In this document: positions 9,434 to 17,825 of the stretch, piece by piece | How positions within the stretch are numbered: the stretch's first letter is position 1 | Layout of the letters: each line of letters begins with the position of its first letter | NCBI RefSeq assembly: GCF_011305995.1 | Contig: NZ_CP049910.1 | Coordinates: forward strand, 1,860,001 to 1,924,000 | Length of the DNA: 64,000 nucleotides | Direction: 5' to 3' | Source: Diaphorobacter sp. HDW4A | GTDB lineage: Bacteria; Pseudomonadota; Gammaproteobacteria; Burkholderiales; Burkholderiaceae_C | Program-made: the position numbers and the translations under genes | Notes under the pieces: generated by a model | What the model was told of the DNA's origin: nothing | Databases searched by the model: none | The model's input: only the letters and a program-made list of their open reading frames with translations

Positions 9434-9508
9434 TGGTGGGCGATACATGGATCGAACATGTGACCCCTGCCGTGTGAAGGCAGTGCTCTACCGCTGAGCT
9501 AATCGCCC
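9434..9508 (-). tRNA. tRNA-Val (anticodon CAC), copy 1
   Basis: Read on the minus strand, a cloverleaf of 72 bases plus an encoded CCA. The acceptor stem GGGCGAT pairs perfectly with ATCGCCC. D-arm is GCTC...GAGC, anticodon arm CTGCC-TTCACAC-GGCAG with CAC at 34-36, and T-arm ACATG-TTCGATC-CATGT. The gene lies just upstream of the LysR start, in the same orientation. Confidence 0.95.
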
Positions 9509-9557
9509 GATTGTCGCAATCCGCAATTCCGAAGAAAGCCGATCAAGACAACGAAAA

Positions 9558-9632
9558 TGGTGGGTAATACATGGATCGAACATGTGACCCCTGCCGTGTG
9601 AAGGCAGTGCTCTACCGCTGAGCTAATCACCC
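9558..9632 (-). tRNA. tRNA-Val (anticodon CAC), copy 2
   Basis: Same cloverleaf and same CAC anticodon as the copy 50 bases away, with CCA encoded. The only differences are in the acceptor stem: GGGTGAT pairs with ATTACCC, which keeps pairing through one T-A pair and one G-T wobble. Both are probably transcribed together from a promoter above 9632. Confidence 0.95.
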
Positions 9633-9740
9633 ATTTGGCGCTGTGTTGTTTGCGTCAAGCCATCGATTATAGCGCATGAATTTTCGTCGATTCGCGAATC
9701 GACAGGATTTTTTGGCATCAAGGACGCGAAGCCGTTTACG

Positions 9741-9971
9741 TCAGTGTTGGGGCAGGGCCATTCGAAGCCGCGCGCGTTCATGCTGGACCATCAGTTCAAC
9801 GTAGCGCTCAGGATTTGCCCAGCGTTCCTGCTGCAGATAGGTGTCATGAAACTGCTTGAACTCCCAGCTTTCCTCGTAGGACAGGCCGACGAACACGAGG
9901 CGGCCAAAGCCATCGTGCTCCAAGGCACCGATATCGCCGAAGTAGGCCAGCTCATTCTTGGTCAAATCCAT
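9741..9971 (-). CDS. Small hypothetical protein
   Basis: 76 residues, acidic to neutral and rich in aromatic residues (LAYFGDIGALEHDGFGRLVF, then YEESWEFKQFHDTYLQQERW). No signal peptide, membrane segment or motif that I recognise. Composition and lack of low-complexity sequence look like a real soluble protein, and a good start follows an AT-rich upstream region. It stands alone between the tRNA genes and the flavoenzyme gene. Function unknown. Confidence 0.6.
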   Translation of the reverse strand: MDLTKNELAYFGDIGALEHDGFGRLVFVGLSYEESWEFKQFHDTYLQQERWANPERYVELMVQHERARLRMALPQH

Positions 9972-10112
9972 AGTGTCACAGTCACTCTGTCAATGGGTGG
10001 GCGCAGCGCGACAGGAATGCCGCACCTGCCGCGCAAGACATGTGATTGTCATCTAATTGTTAACATCGAGTGAGCAATTGCGAGTTTGTGGCATGAAAAG
10101 TTTTCACCATCG

Positions 10113-10126
10113 AACGGAATTCCGTT
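10113..10126. promoter_or_regulatory. Perfect 14-base palindrome
   Basis: AACGGAATTCCGTT reads the same on both strands and is followed by a half-repeat GCGGAAC. It lies in the 268-base gap between the small hypothetical gene and the flavoenzyme terminator. Such GGAA/TTCC dyads resemble operators of IclR- or TetR-type regulators, but no regulator gene is adjacent, so its role is unclear. Confidence 0.3.
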
Positions 10127-10187
10127 TTGCGGAACGAGTGTCCTGGCAGCTTGGGCCGGTGGTGGGATTGCCTGGAAACGTTGGGCG

Positions 10188-10215
10188 AAAAAAAGGCCTG
10201 CATCGTGCAGGCCTT
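10188..10215 (-). terminator. Rho-independent terminator of the flavoenzyme gene
   Basis: A 10-bp stem AAGGCCTGCA / TGCAGGCCTT with a 3-base loop at 10193-10215. On the minus strand it is followed by a run of seven T. It lies 25 bases after the stop codon of the gene at 10240-12372. Confidence 0.85.
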
Positions 10216-10239
10216 GATGAGGACCGGTGAGTGGTTCGC

Positions 10240-12372
10240 TCAGACGGTTGCACCCGCGAGGTTCCCCGAATGCATGGCCCCTTCGATATAGCCAACCGCG
10301 TTGCTGTCGCCGAGTTGTCGAACGGGCACCTGCGTGAGTGCGGCGATCGCTTTGGCCACGCTGGCGTCGGGCTGTGCGCCGAGCGCGATGACGACCGAGT
10401 CTGCGGACGTACTCTGCTCGGCACCGGTCTTGTCAGTCCAGATCACTTCTTTCTTGGTGATGCGCTGGACCTGCGCGAGCAATTGCAGCTTGCCGTGCGC
10501 CTTCACGGCCTCGATCACACGCCAGCGGCGCACGATGGACAGCTCCGTTCCTGCATGCGTGCCGGGTTCTAGCACGGTAACTTCGCGGCCACGGTCGAGC
10601 AGGAACTCGGCCAGCTCAAGGCCCACGAGGCCGCCGCCGATGATGGTCACCCGCTTGCCCAGTGGCATCCAGAGTTTGGACAGGCCTTGGATGGCGTTGG
10701 TGCTGTCGGTCACGCCGAGCATGCCGCCTGCCTTGAATAGCGCGCGCTCGGTCAGGCTCAGCTTGGCCTTGGCGATCTCGTCGGCGCGGTCGCCGGTCAT
10801 CAGGCGGCGCAGTTCGTCGCCGCTCCACACATGGTTTTGTCCCGCACCTTCGATGGCCGGTGCGGCGCGCTTGGCGCCGGTGCCGACAAAGATCTCGTCG
10901 GGCTTGATCGCGTCGATCAGCGCGGCATCGACCGTGGTGTTCAGGCGCACCTCGATGTTGGGATGCTTCATCTGGCGAGCCAGATAGTCGAGCAGGCGGC
11001 CGTTTTCTGGATAGGCGAGGGCGGCGAAGAACAGCGTGCCGCCCAGGCGGTCGCTGCGCTCGACCAGCGTCACGCGGTGACCGCGCAGCGCGGCCACGCG
11101 CGCGGCCTCCATGCCCGAGGGGCCGCCACCGACCACCAGCACATGGCGGGGTTTGGCCGCGAATTGGATTGGTGCCTCGGTCTCGTGGCCCACGCGCGCG
11201 TTGACCGCGCATTTGATGCCGTTGTTGATGAAGATCTCGCTCACGCAGGCATAGCAGTAGATGCAGGGACGCACGTCCTGGGCCGCGTTGGCGGTGAGCT
11301 TCTTGGCCAAATCGGGCTCGGCCAGCAGCTTGCGGCCCATGGCGACAAAGTCGATCTCGCCCTTGTTCACTGCGTCGGCCGCGTCGTCGATTTCCCAGCG
11401 GCCGGCGGAGATGATCGGCAGCTTCACGGCCTTTTTGTACTGCGCGGCGAAGTTGCGATACGCGTTCTGCTTCTGCGGAATCGGCGCGTCGGTGAAGGCT
11501 GAGCCGGTGGGCATGCGCGCGTAGGCCGACACGCTGATCGCATCGACCACGCCGAGCTCCTCGCAGAGCTTGGCGGTCTTGATCGCCTCGTCCATGGTGA
11601 TGCCGCCGGGGGTATGCATTTCTTCGGCGTCAAGGCGCACCCAGACCGGGAAATCCGGGCCCACGCGGCGGCGTACTTCGGTCAGCACCTCGCGCAGCAG
11701 GCGCGTGCGGTTTTCCCAACTGCCACCGTATTCGTCGGTGCGGCTGTTGAAGAACGGCGAGAGAAAATTCGCGATCATGTAGTTGTGCGCGCAATGCACT
11801 TCAACCCCATCAAACCCGGCCTTCTGCGCACGCACGGCGGCGGCGGCAAACCACTCGATCATCTGCGCGATGTCCGCATGGTCCATCACGCGGTAGCGCT
11901 CGGGGTGCGGACCCACGCCGATGAAGGTCGAGAACTCCTTGGGCGTGATGGTGCGCATCGATTCGGCCACCGGCGCGGCGGGCGGCATCGACGACACCCA
12001 CATCTCGCGCCCGCAGCTGCGGTCGTAGGCGGCGACCTTGCCGCTGTGGTTGATCTGGACGCCGATCTTGCCGCCATGCGCATGCACGCGGCGCGCGACC
12101 TCGGCCAGGCCCGGAATGAAATCGTCGTTGGAAATGCCCAGCTGGTGCGGCTCGCTCGTGCCGCTGGGCCACGAAATCGCCGTTGTTCCCATGATGACGA
12201 GCCCTGTGCCACCAGCCGCGCGCTCTTCGTAGAATGCCTGCGTGCGCTCGCCGCAGATGCCGTCGCTGCCGCCGAAGTTCTCGCCCATGGGCGCCATGAC
12301 GATGCGATTCTTCAGCTCCATCGAGCCGATGCGACCGGGTTGCAGAAGGGATGCGTGAGGATTGTTGCTCAT
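10240..12372 (-). CDS. FadH/BaiH-type NADH:flavin oxidoreductase (OYE + Fe-S + FAD/NAD domains)
   Basis: 710 residues, the full length of the 2,4-dienoyl-CoA reductase/trimethylamine dehydrogenase family. Residues 1-365 form the Old Yellow Enzyme FMN barrel with active-site HCAHNY at 193-198. Cys370, 373, 376 and 388 match the CxxCxxC-x11-C 4Fe-4S site. GGGPSG at 415-420 and a second IIGGG near 575 are the two dinucleotide-binding folds. It reduces an activated C=C bond with NAD(P)H. It is divergent from hsdA across a 221-base promoter region, which suggests reduction of an enone or dienone in steroid breakdown, as the related BaiCD/BaiH do for bile acids. That link is inference; a fatty dienoyl-CoA substrate is the alternative. 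Confidence 0.85.
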   Translation of the reverse strand: MSNNPHASLLQPGRIGSMELKNRIVMAPMGENFGGSDGICGERTQAFYEERAAGGTGLVIMGTTAISWPSGTSEPHQLGISNDDFIPGLAEVARRVHAHGGKIGVQINHSGKVAAYDRSCGREMWVSSMPPAAPVAESMRTITPKEFSTFIGVGPHPERYRVMDHADIAQMIEWFAAAAVRAQKAGFDGVEVHCAHNYMIANFLSPFFNSRTDEYGGSWENRTRLLREVLTEVRRRVGPDFPVWVRLDAEEMHTPGGITMDEAIKTAKLCEELGVVDAISVSAYARMPTGSAFTDAPIPQKQNAYRNFAAQYKKAVKLPIISAGRWEIDDAADAVNKGEIDFVAMGRKLLAEPDLAKKLTANAAQDVRPCIYCYACVSEIFINNGIKCAVNARVGHETEAPIQFAAKPRHVLVVGGGPSGMEAARVAALRGHRVTLVERSDRLGGTLFFAALAYPENGRLLDYLARQMKHPNIEVRLNTTVDAALIDAIKPDEIFVGTGAKRAAPAIEGAGQNHVWSGDELRRLMTGDRADEIAKAKLSLTERALFKAGGMLGVTDSTNAIQGLSKLWMPLGKRVTIIGGGLVGLELAEFLLDRGREVTVLEPGTHAGTELSIVRRWRVIEAVKAHGKLQLLAQVQRITKKEVIWTDKTGAEQSTSADSVVIALGAQPDASVAKAIAALTQVPVRQLGDSNAVGYIEGAMHSGNLAGATV

Positions 12373-12593
12373 CGTGGTTGTCGTCCTTGCTTGGCTTGTT
12401 GGTATGTTTGTTTGTTGTGTGTTCGACTGGGCGGTCTGGCCGAATTCACCTGATCGCAGCGCAGTGTAGATAGCGTCACCTTAAATTTCCACTGGGGTAA
12501 CTACATCGTCCGTTTGTAGGTGGTCGCGTCCGGCGGCTTGGGATTTGATGTGTGCCATATAGTCATCAGTACCCATCAGGAGACCAGAAAGAT
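12373..12593. promoter_or_regulatory. Divergent promoter region between flavoenzyme and hsdA
   Basis: 221 bases separating two divergent genes. It contains AT-rich stretches around 12400-12420 and 12478-12490 and the hsdA ribosome-binding site CAGGAG at 12577-12582, 11 bases before the ATG. In C. testosteroni hsdA expression is inducible by steroids (established), so regulator sites are expected here. I cannot assign one with confidence. Confidence 0.5.
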
Positions 12594-13367
12594 ATGCCAA
12601 CCACCATCATGAGCGGCTGCGCCACCGGCATCGGCGCGGCAGCCCGCAAGGCCTTGGAGGCCGCAGGTCACAAGATCATCGGCATCGACATCCGCGACGC
12701 GGAAATCATCGCCGACCTCTCCACCCACGAAGGCCGCAAGCAGGCCATCGACGCCGCGCTCATCGCTTGCGGTGGCGTGCTCGACGGACTGGTGCTCTGC
12801 GCTGGTCTCGGCACCCACGTGCGCCCCGCAGGCAAGATTGCCTCGGTCAATTATTTCGGCGCAGTCGAGTTGCTCGACGGCCTGTTCTCCGCACTGAAAA
12901 AAGGCCAATCGCCAGCAGCCGTGGTGATCTCCTCGGTAGCGTCCGCTCACCTTCCGTGGGACAAGAACCCTCTGGCCGCCGCCTTCGATAACGGCGACGA
13001 TGCCATGGCCCAGGCCATCGTCAACGGCGCGGGAGAGCAGGGCGGCAACCTCGCCTACGCCGGCAGCAAGAACGGCCTGACCGTCGCCATCCGCAAGCGC
13101 TCCGTGCCTTGGGGTAAGGACGGTGTGCGTTTGAATTCCGTCGCACCCGGCGCTACTGAAACTCCGTTGCTTCAGGCCAGCGCTCAGGATCCGCGTTTTG
13201 CCAAGTCGATTGCCGAGTTTCTTCCTCCGATGGGGCGGCGTGCTGATCCGGCGGAGATGGCTTCGGTCATTGCTTTCCTCATGAGCCCTGGGGCTAGCTA
13301 TGTGCATGGGGCGCAGATTTGCGTGGATGGGGGGATTGATGCGCAGATGCGGCCTACGCAGTTCTGA
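12594..13367 (+). CDS. hsdA: 3-alpha-hydroxysteroid dehydrogenase/carbonyl reductase
   Basis: 257 residues, exactly the length of HsdA of Comamonas testosteroni, with very similar sequence throughout as I recall that protein. The start at 12594 is chosen because it follows CAGGAG and gives the HsdA N-terminus. Classical SDR features: nucleotide-binding GCATGIG at 8-14, catalytic Ser114 (VISS), Tyr155 and Lys159 (YAGSK), matching the Ser114/Tyr155/Lys159 of the C. testosteroni enzyme. It interconverts 3-alpha-hydroxy and 3-oxo steroids with NAD(H), the entry step for androsterone and bile acids, and also reduces xenobiotic carbonyls. The C-terminus IDAQMRPTQF is nearly the same as in HsdA. This is the strongest functional anchor for the steroid reading of the region. 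Confidence 0.92.
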   Translation: MPTTIMSGCATGIGAAARKALEAAGHKIIGIDIRDAEIIADLSTHEGRKQAIDAALIACGGVLDGLVLCAGLGTHVRPAGKIASVNYFGAVELLDGLFSALKKGQSPAAVVISSVASAHLPWDKNPLAAAFDNGDDAMAQAIVNGAGEQGGNLAYAGSKNGLTVAIRKRSVPWGKDGVRLNSVAPGATETPLLQASAQDPRFAKSIAEFLPPMGRRADPAEMASVIAFLMSPGASYVHGAQICVDGGIDAQMRPTQF

Positions 13368-13390
13368 GTTCTTTTTCTCTATTTGAGGGG

Positions 13391-13872
13391 GGAGGCCGGG
13401 AGTTCCGCCCGGCGGCGGAGTCACTTTTTGCTTGCGCGCAAAAAGTAACCAAAAACGCGCTTTTCAATACCCGCGGCAGAACTCACTGCGCGACTGCGCC
13501 GCTCCGTTCGGGCAACCGCCGTGAGTTAGAAGTTAACTCGGAGGTGCGTTCGGCACGTCGCTGCGCTCGTGCCGTGCATCTCGCGACCTCGCGAGATGTG
13601 GGTGCGCCAGTATTGTGCGATTTGATTTGATCGCCGGTAACCTGTTCAAAAGAGCAGTGGGCATATGAGCCCTAACGAAGCCATGCAAACACCCCGGCAC
13701 GAGCGCAGCGAAGTGCCGTAAACACCTCTTCAAAACTGATTTCCGGCGGTTGTTAGAGCAGAGTGACGAAGGAACGCCGCGAGTTCCGCCGGATGACTTC
13801 AAAGCGCGTTTTTGATTACTTTTTGCGCGCAAGCAAAAAGTGATTGCCCCGCCGGGGGCAGTCCCGGCCTCC
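13391..13872. repeat. Long inverted-repeat intergenic element
   Basis: Left arm 13391-13464 and right arm 13801-13872 are reverse complements over about 72 bases with few mismatches. Both contain the core CACTTTTTGCTTGCGCGC and its continuation. The 336-base spacer holds a second, nested inverted pair (CGGCACGTCGCTGCGCTCGTGCCG at 13551-13574, counterpart near 13697-13721) and short GC dyads. A frame of 115 codons on the minus strand crosses both the spacer and the right arm and has no recognisable protein character, so no gene is called. The element fills the gap between the convergent hsdA and enoyl-CoA hydratase genes. Similar blocks are scattered in Comamonadaceae genomes as far as I recall. 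Confidence 0.75.
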
Positions 13873-13936
13873 GTAAGCAACCACCCAGAAAGAGCAAAAA
13901 ATCACCTCTCACCCGCAGCAAGCGAGGGAGGAAAGA

Positions 13937-14767
13937 CTACCGCCCCTCAAACCGAGGAACCCGCTTCTCAATAAAAGCACTCATCCCCTCCTTTTGATCG
14001 GAAGTAGCGAACAGAAGCTGATTAGCCTTCCGCTCCAACATCAAAGCAGCATCCAGCGAAGCGTCCATCCCCGCAATCACCACCTCCTTGATCTGCTCCG
14101 CAGCCAAAGGAGGCATGGCAGCAATCTGCCGCGCCATCTTCAGCGCCTCAGACTGCACCTGATCATCTTCGCAGACCATGCTGACCAGTCCCATCAACTG
14201 CGCATCCTCCGCGCAAATTGGCCGACCAGTGAGCAGAATGCGCATCGCGTTGAACTTTCCCACCGCCCGCACCAGCCGCTGCGTGCCGCCTATGCCCGGC
14301 ATGATGCCGATGCGGATTTCGGGTTGGGCAAAACTTGCGCCTTTGCCCGCGATGATGATGTCGCAATGCATGGCCAGTTCGGCGCCGCCGCCGAAGGCAT
14401 AGCCGCAGACGGCGGCGATGATGGGTTTGGGGCAGCGTTCTATCGGGGCCCACACGCGTTCGGTGTGGCGCTTCATGATTTCGATGGGGCCGCAGTCGTC
14501 CATGCTCTTGATGTCGCCTCCGGCGGCGAATACCTGGTCTCCGCCGGTCAGCACGATGCAGCGAACGCGTTCGTCGGCGCTCAATTGCTGGAACGTTCGT
14601 GACAGTGCGGCCTGCAGCGAAAGGCTCAAAGCGTTGGTCGCCTGGGGGCGGTGCAGGCGCACCACGGCGACGCCGTCGCCGACGAGTTCGGTGAGCAGTT
14701 CGCTCTCTGTGGCAGGGGCGAAAGCGGGGGAAGAAGAGGGCTCGGGCTCGACGACGGGGGCTTGCAA
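13937..14767 (-). CDS. Enoyl-CoA hydratase/isomerase family protein
   Basis: 276 residues from a TTG start at 14767, supported by GGAGA 8 bases upstream; no ATG gives a complete N-terminus. The crotonase fold is clear: NALSLSLQ at 45-52, oxyanion-hole segment AAGGDIKSM (81-89) and GGGAELAMHCD, with Glu130 and Glu150 at the two catalytic acid positions. The tail FIEKRVPRFEGR is typical. It hydrates 2-enoyl-CoA esters. The first 25 residues are a Pro/Ser-rich extension that may not be translated in full. It is divergent from the SDR that starts the side-chain operon. Confidence 0.87.
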   Translation of the reverse strand: MQAPVVEPEPSSSPAFAPATESELLTELVGDGVAVVRLHRPQATNALSLSLQAALSRTFQQLSADERVRCIVLTGGDQVFAAGGDIKSMDDCGPIEIMKRHTERVWAPIERCPKPIIAAVCGYAFGGGAELAMHCDIIIAGKGASFAQPEIRIGIMPGIGGTQRLVRAVGKFNAMRILLTGRPICAEDAQLMGLVSMVCEDDQVQSEALKMARQIAAMPPLAAEQIKEVVIAGMDASLDAALMLERKANQLLFATSDQKEGMSAFIEKRVPRFEGR

Positions 14768-14878
14768 AACGGTGTCTCCAAAGGCTTGTTCTGGGGCCTA
14801 TCGTCGTTTGCACCTAGTCCGTGAGCATCGTCCTTTTGGACGTATCTGCAGTGCGTTGGCAAATCTAAATTGTCATCC

Positions 14879-15682
14879 ATGCAAGCAAACAATGAATTTC
14901 AGCAACGCGTCGTGCTGGTGACCGGCGGCACCAAGGGCATTGGCCGGGGCATCGCCGAGGCTTACCTTGAAGCTGGCGCGGTGGTCGTGGTCTGCGGACG
15001 GCAGCAACCGGATCAGGATCAGTTGCCGGGCTTCGGTGATCGCAAGGCCGAGTTCATCGCCTGCGATGTGCGCGAGGCGCAGGCGGTGAAGGAGCTGGTC
15101 GATCAGGTCGTGCAGCGCCATGGCCGTCTCGATGTGCTCGTCAACAACGCGGGTGGTGCACCAGCTGTGGATGCGGCCACGGTGTCGCCGCGTTTTCATG
15201 AGGGCGTGCTGCGCCTGAATCTGTTCTCCACCTTGCATGCCTCGCAGGCCGCGAATGCGGTGATGCAGCAGCAGGAAGAGGGCGGTGTGATCGTCTGCAT
15301 CGGCAGCATCAGCGCGCTGCGTCCCTCGCCGGGAACGGCAGCCTATGGCGCGGCGAAGGCGGCGGTGCTGAGTCTGGTGAGCTCGCTTGCGGTGGAGTGG
15401 GCACCCAAGGTGCGCGTGGTCGCGGTGAGCCCGGGCTTGGTGCGCACCGAGCAGTCGCATTTGCATTTCGGCGACGAGGCAGGTATCGCTTCGGTCGCAC
15501 GGACGATTCCTGCCGGTCGCCTGGCCGAGCCGCGCGACATCGCCGAGGCCTGTCTCTATGTCTCTTCGCCGCGCGCTTCCTATCTGAGTGGCACGAATCT
15601 GCTGCTGCACGGCGGTGGCGAGCGGCCCGCATTTCTGGGCGCTGCCAACGCAGAGCACAACGCCCAACCACAACCCAATTGA
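14879..15682 (+). CDS. Short-chain dehydrogenase/reductase
   Basis: 267 residues from the ATG at 14879. The SDR signature set is complete: TGGTKGIG at 15-22, NNAG at 89-92, Ser143/Ser145, and Tyr156-x3-Lys160 in YGAAK. It oxidises or reduces an alcohol/ketone with NAD(P). As first gene of the operon leading into the MaoC-DUF35/acyl-CoA dehydrogenase/Ltp2 set, a hydroxysteroid or beta-hydroxyacyl-CoA substrate is likely (inference). No strong ribosome-binding site precedes the ATG; a TTG 9 bases upstream is an alternative start. Confidence 0.85.
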   Translation: MQANNEFQQRVVLVTGGTKGIGRGIAEAYLEAGAVVVVCGRQQPDQDQLPGFGDRKAEFIACDVREAQAVKELVDQVVQRHGRLDVLVNNAGGAPAVDAATVSPRFHEGVLRLNLFSTLHASQAANAVMQQQEEGGVIVCIGSISALRPSPGTAAYGAAKAAVLSLVSSLAVEWAPKVRVVAVSPGLVRTEQSHLHFGDEAGIASVARTIPAGRLAEPRDIAEACLYVSSPRASYLSGTNLLLHGGGERPAFLGAANAEHNAQPQPN

Positions 15683-15706
15683 TGAAGAATTTCAAAGGAG
15701 ACAATC

Positions 15707-16666
15707 TTGGCTGATCAAGACTGGATGACAGAAGTCCGCGCCCTGGTGGGCAAGAAGTATGGACGCGTCTACGCGTGGGACAAGGTCAACGCGCCGATGA
15801 TCCGTCAGTGGTGCGAGATCATGGGCGTTGCCGTGCGCACGAACGATGACGGCAAGGTCATCGCGCCTCCCGGCATGCTGCAGGTCTGGTGCATGGAAGG
15901 CCCGGTGCAGAACAACTACCCACCGGGTTCGACCAAGGAAAATCCGTACGAAGTGGTCAAGCTGCTCGACGCGCAGGGCTTTGCCTCGACCGTGGCGGTG
16001 AACTCTGAACTCACGTTCGACCGCGATGTGGTCGATGGCGAGGATCTGTACTACACCACGCGCCTCGATAACGTGGGCGACGAGAAGACCACGGCGCTGG
16101 GCACCGGCTACTTCGTCACGCTGATCATGGATTACTTTTCCATCGGCGCGTTGAAGGGCGACGACGAGCATGTGGGCCAACTGCTGTTCCGTGTGTTCAA
16201 GTTCCGCCCGGCCAATGCACAGAAGCCTGCTGCAGCCACCGACGGCAAGCCTGCGGGCATCCCCAGGATCAAGCGCTCCGAACCCGGCATCAGCGACGAC
16301 AACCGCTTTTTCTGGGACGGCGTGAAGCAGGGCAAGCTGATGATCCAGCACTGCAAATCCTGCGGCGAGCTGAACCATCCGCCGGGTCCCGTGTGTCCGC
16401 ACTGTCAGTCGTTCGATCTGGATGCGGTGCAGGCCAGTGGCAAGGGCGAGGTGTATTCCTACGTCGTCATGCATTACCCCGAAGTGCCGCCGTTCGACCA
16501 TCCGAATCCCATCGGTCTGATCGAGCTGGAAGAGGGCACGCGTCTGATCGCGCAGCTCGTGGGCATCAAGCCGCAGGACGTGAAGATCGGCCAGAAGGTG
16601 CAGGTGGAATTCAACACCTTCAACGATGGCGAGATGACGTTGCCGCAATTCCGCGTCGTGGCCTGA
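15707..16666 (+). CDS. MaoC-like/DUF35 fusion protein, ChsH2-like
   Basis: 319 residues from a TTG start at 15707, chosen for the AAAGGAG six bases upstream. Residues 1-170 are a MaoC/FAS1-type hot-dog domain. After a linker, residues 200-319 form the DUF35 zinc ribbon plus OB-fold, with Cys216, Cys219, Cys230 and Cys233 (CKSCG...CPHC). This architecture is that of mycobacterial ChsH2 (established: the MaoC part pairs with ChsH1 to hydrate the steroid 17(20)-enoyl-CoA, and the DUF35 part docks the aldolase Ltp2). Here the ChsH1-like and Ltp2-like partners are encoded two and three genes downstream. The same layout therefore likely operates in this betaproteobacterium. Confidence 0.85.
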   Translation: MADQDWMTEVRALVGKKYGRVYAWDKVNAPMIRQWCEIMGVAVRTNDDGKVIAPPGMLQVWCMEGPVQNNYPPGSTKENPYEVVKLLDAQGFASTVAVNSELTFDRDVVDGEDLYYTTRLDNVGDEKTTALGTGYFVTLIMDYFSIGALKGDDEHVGQLLFRVFKFRPANAQKPAAATDGKPAGIPRIKRSEPGISDDNRFFWDGVKQGKLMIQHCKSCGELNHPPGPVCPHCQSFDLDAVQASGKGEVYSYVVMHYPEVPPFDHPNPIGLIELEEGTRLIAQLVGIKPQDVKIGQKVQVEFNTFNDGEMTLPQFRVVA

Positions 16667-16682
16667 GCCGAGGAGTACGAAC

Positions 16683-17792
16683 ATGGATTTCCAACTCTCG
16701 GAAGACCAGCGCGCGTTCGCGGACATGGCGCAGAGCCTGTTCGCCGACTACTGCACCGACGACAAGCTGCGCGAGCACGACACCAGCGGCCAGCCCTACA
16801 TGCAGGCGCTTTGGCAGCAGTGCGTGAGCGCCGGTCTGCACAGCATTCTGATTCCCGAAGCGGCCGGGGGCCTCGACCTTGGCATGACCGAACTGCTGGC
16901 CGTACTGGTGCAGCAGGGACGTGCACTCGCGCAGGTGCCGCTGTGGCAGGCGCAGGTGGCTGCGGCGACGCTCGCCAGGGTGCAAGGCAGCGCGGCGGCT
17001 GAACAGGCGGTGCAGGCCGTGATGGCGGGCGAGCTGATCAGCGTGTCGCTCGAAAACCTGACCAGCGCGCACGGCGCGCAATTGCGCCTTGAAGGCGGCA
17101 AGGTCTACGGCAAGCTGCATGCGGTGGCGCTGGGCGCGCAGGCCAAGTATCTGCTCGCGGTGGCCAAGGCGGCTGACGGCAACCGGCTGGTACTGGTCGA
17201 TCTGGCGGCAGCCGGTGTGCAGAAGGTTGCCGGCATGCGCGAGGACTACTGCGGCGTGGCCGATCTGGCGCTGTTCGATGCGCCCGCGCTCGTCACGCTG
17301 GACGAAGCCGCCGTGTGCTCGCTGAGCGAGTACGCGGTCGCGAGCACTGCGGCCCTGCAGCAGGGCGTGACGCAGGCGCAGCTTGAGCGCACGGTGGCCT
17401 ATGTCAGCGAGCGCAAGCAGTTCGATCGCCCGATTGGTTCGTTCCAGCTGGTGGCGGGGCAGATGGCCGATGGCTACATCCTCATGCAGGCCCAGCGCAG
17501 CGCGTTGAGCCAGTTGGTGTGGCGTCTCGACGAGCAACTGCCGAGCGCGCCCCAGGCCCATGCGCTGCGTGCGCAGTCCAACGAGCTTGGGCTCAAGGTG
17601 GGCCGTGTGGCGCAGCACGTGCATGGCGGCATGGGGGTTGATGTGACCTATCCGATGCACCGCTTCATGTTCTGGTGCCGCGCGCTGGCCGCCGAGATCG
17701 GCAGCGGCGAGCACCACCTCGAAGCCCTTGGCCAATGGCTGGCCGACAACGACACCCTTGGCTGGAAGTACGACCTTCCCGAAGCCCGCTGA
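16683..17792 (+). CDS. Acyl-CoA dehydrogenase-like subunit (ChsE2/beta-type)
   Basis: 369 residues, start at 16683 after GAGGAG. N-terminal DFQLSEDQRAFADMAQSLF, then the C-terminal helical bundle with YVSERKQFDRPIGSFQ and HVHGGMGVDVTYPMHRF. The middle beta-domain is poorly conserved compared with classic members, as in the beta partners of steroid-specific alpha2beta2 acyl-CoA dehydrogenases, where FAD is shared at the interface (known for mycobacterial ChsE1-ChsE2). The probable partner is the 393-residue protein at 19473-20654. It would form the 17(20) double bond of a shortened side chain; the substrate is inferred from context. Confidence 0.83.
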   Translation: MDFQLSEDQRAFADMAQSLFADYCTDDKLREHDTSGQPYMQALWQQCVSAGLHSILIPEAAGGLDLGMTELLAVLVQQGRALAQVPLWQAQVAAATLARVQGSAAAEQAVQAVMAGELISVSLENLTSAHGAQLRLEGGKVYGKLHAVALGAQAKYLLAVAKAADGNRLVLVDLAAAGVQKVAGMREDYCGVADLALFDAPALVTLDEAAVCSLSEYAVASTAALQQGVTQAQLERTVAYVSERKQFDRPIGSFQLVAGQMADGYILMQAQRSALSQLVWRLDEQLPSAPQAHALRAQSNELGLKVGRVAQHVHGGMGVDVTYPMHRFMFWCRALAAEIGSGEHHLEALGQWLADNDTLGWKYDLPEAR

Positions 17793-17825
17793 TGAGCCGC
17801 GAACAGGCGAACAGGAATAGACAAC

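Noticed and set aside
13533..13880. A 115-codon minus-strand frame inside the inverted-repeat element
   Set aside because: It crosses the right repeat arm, has no recognisable protein motifs and mirrors the repeat structure; likely accidental.
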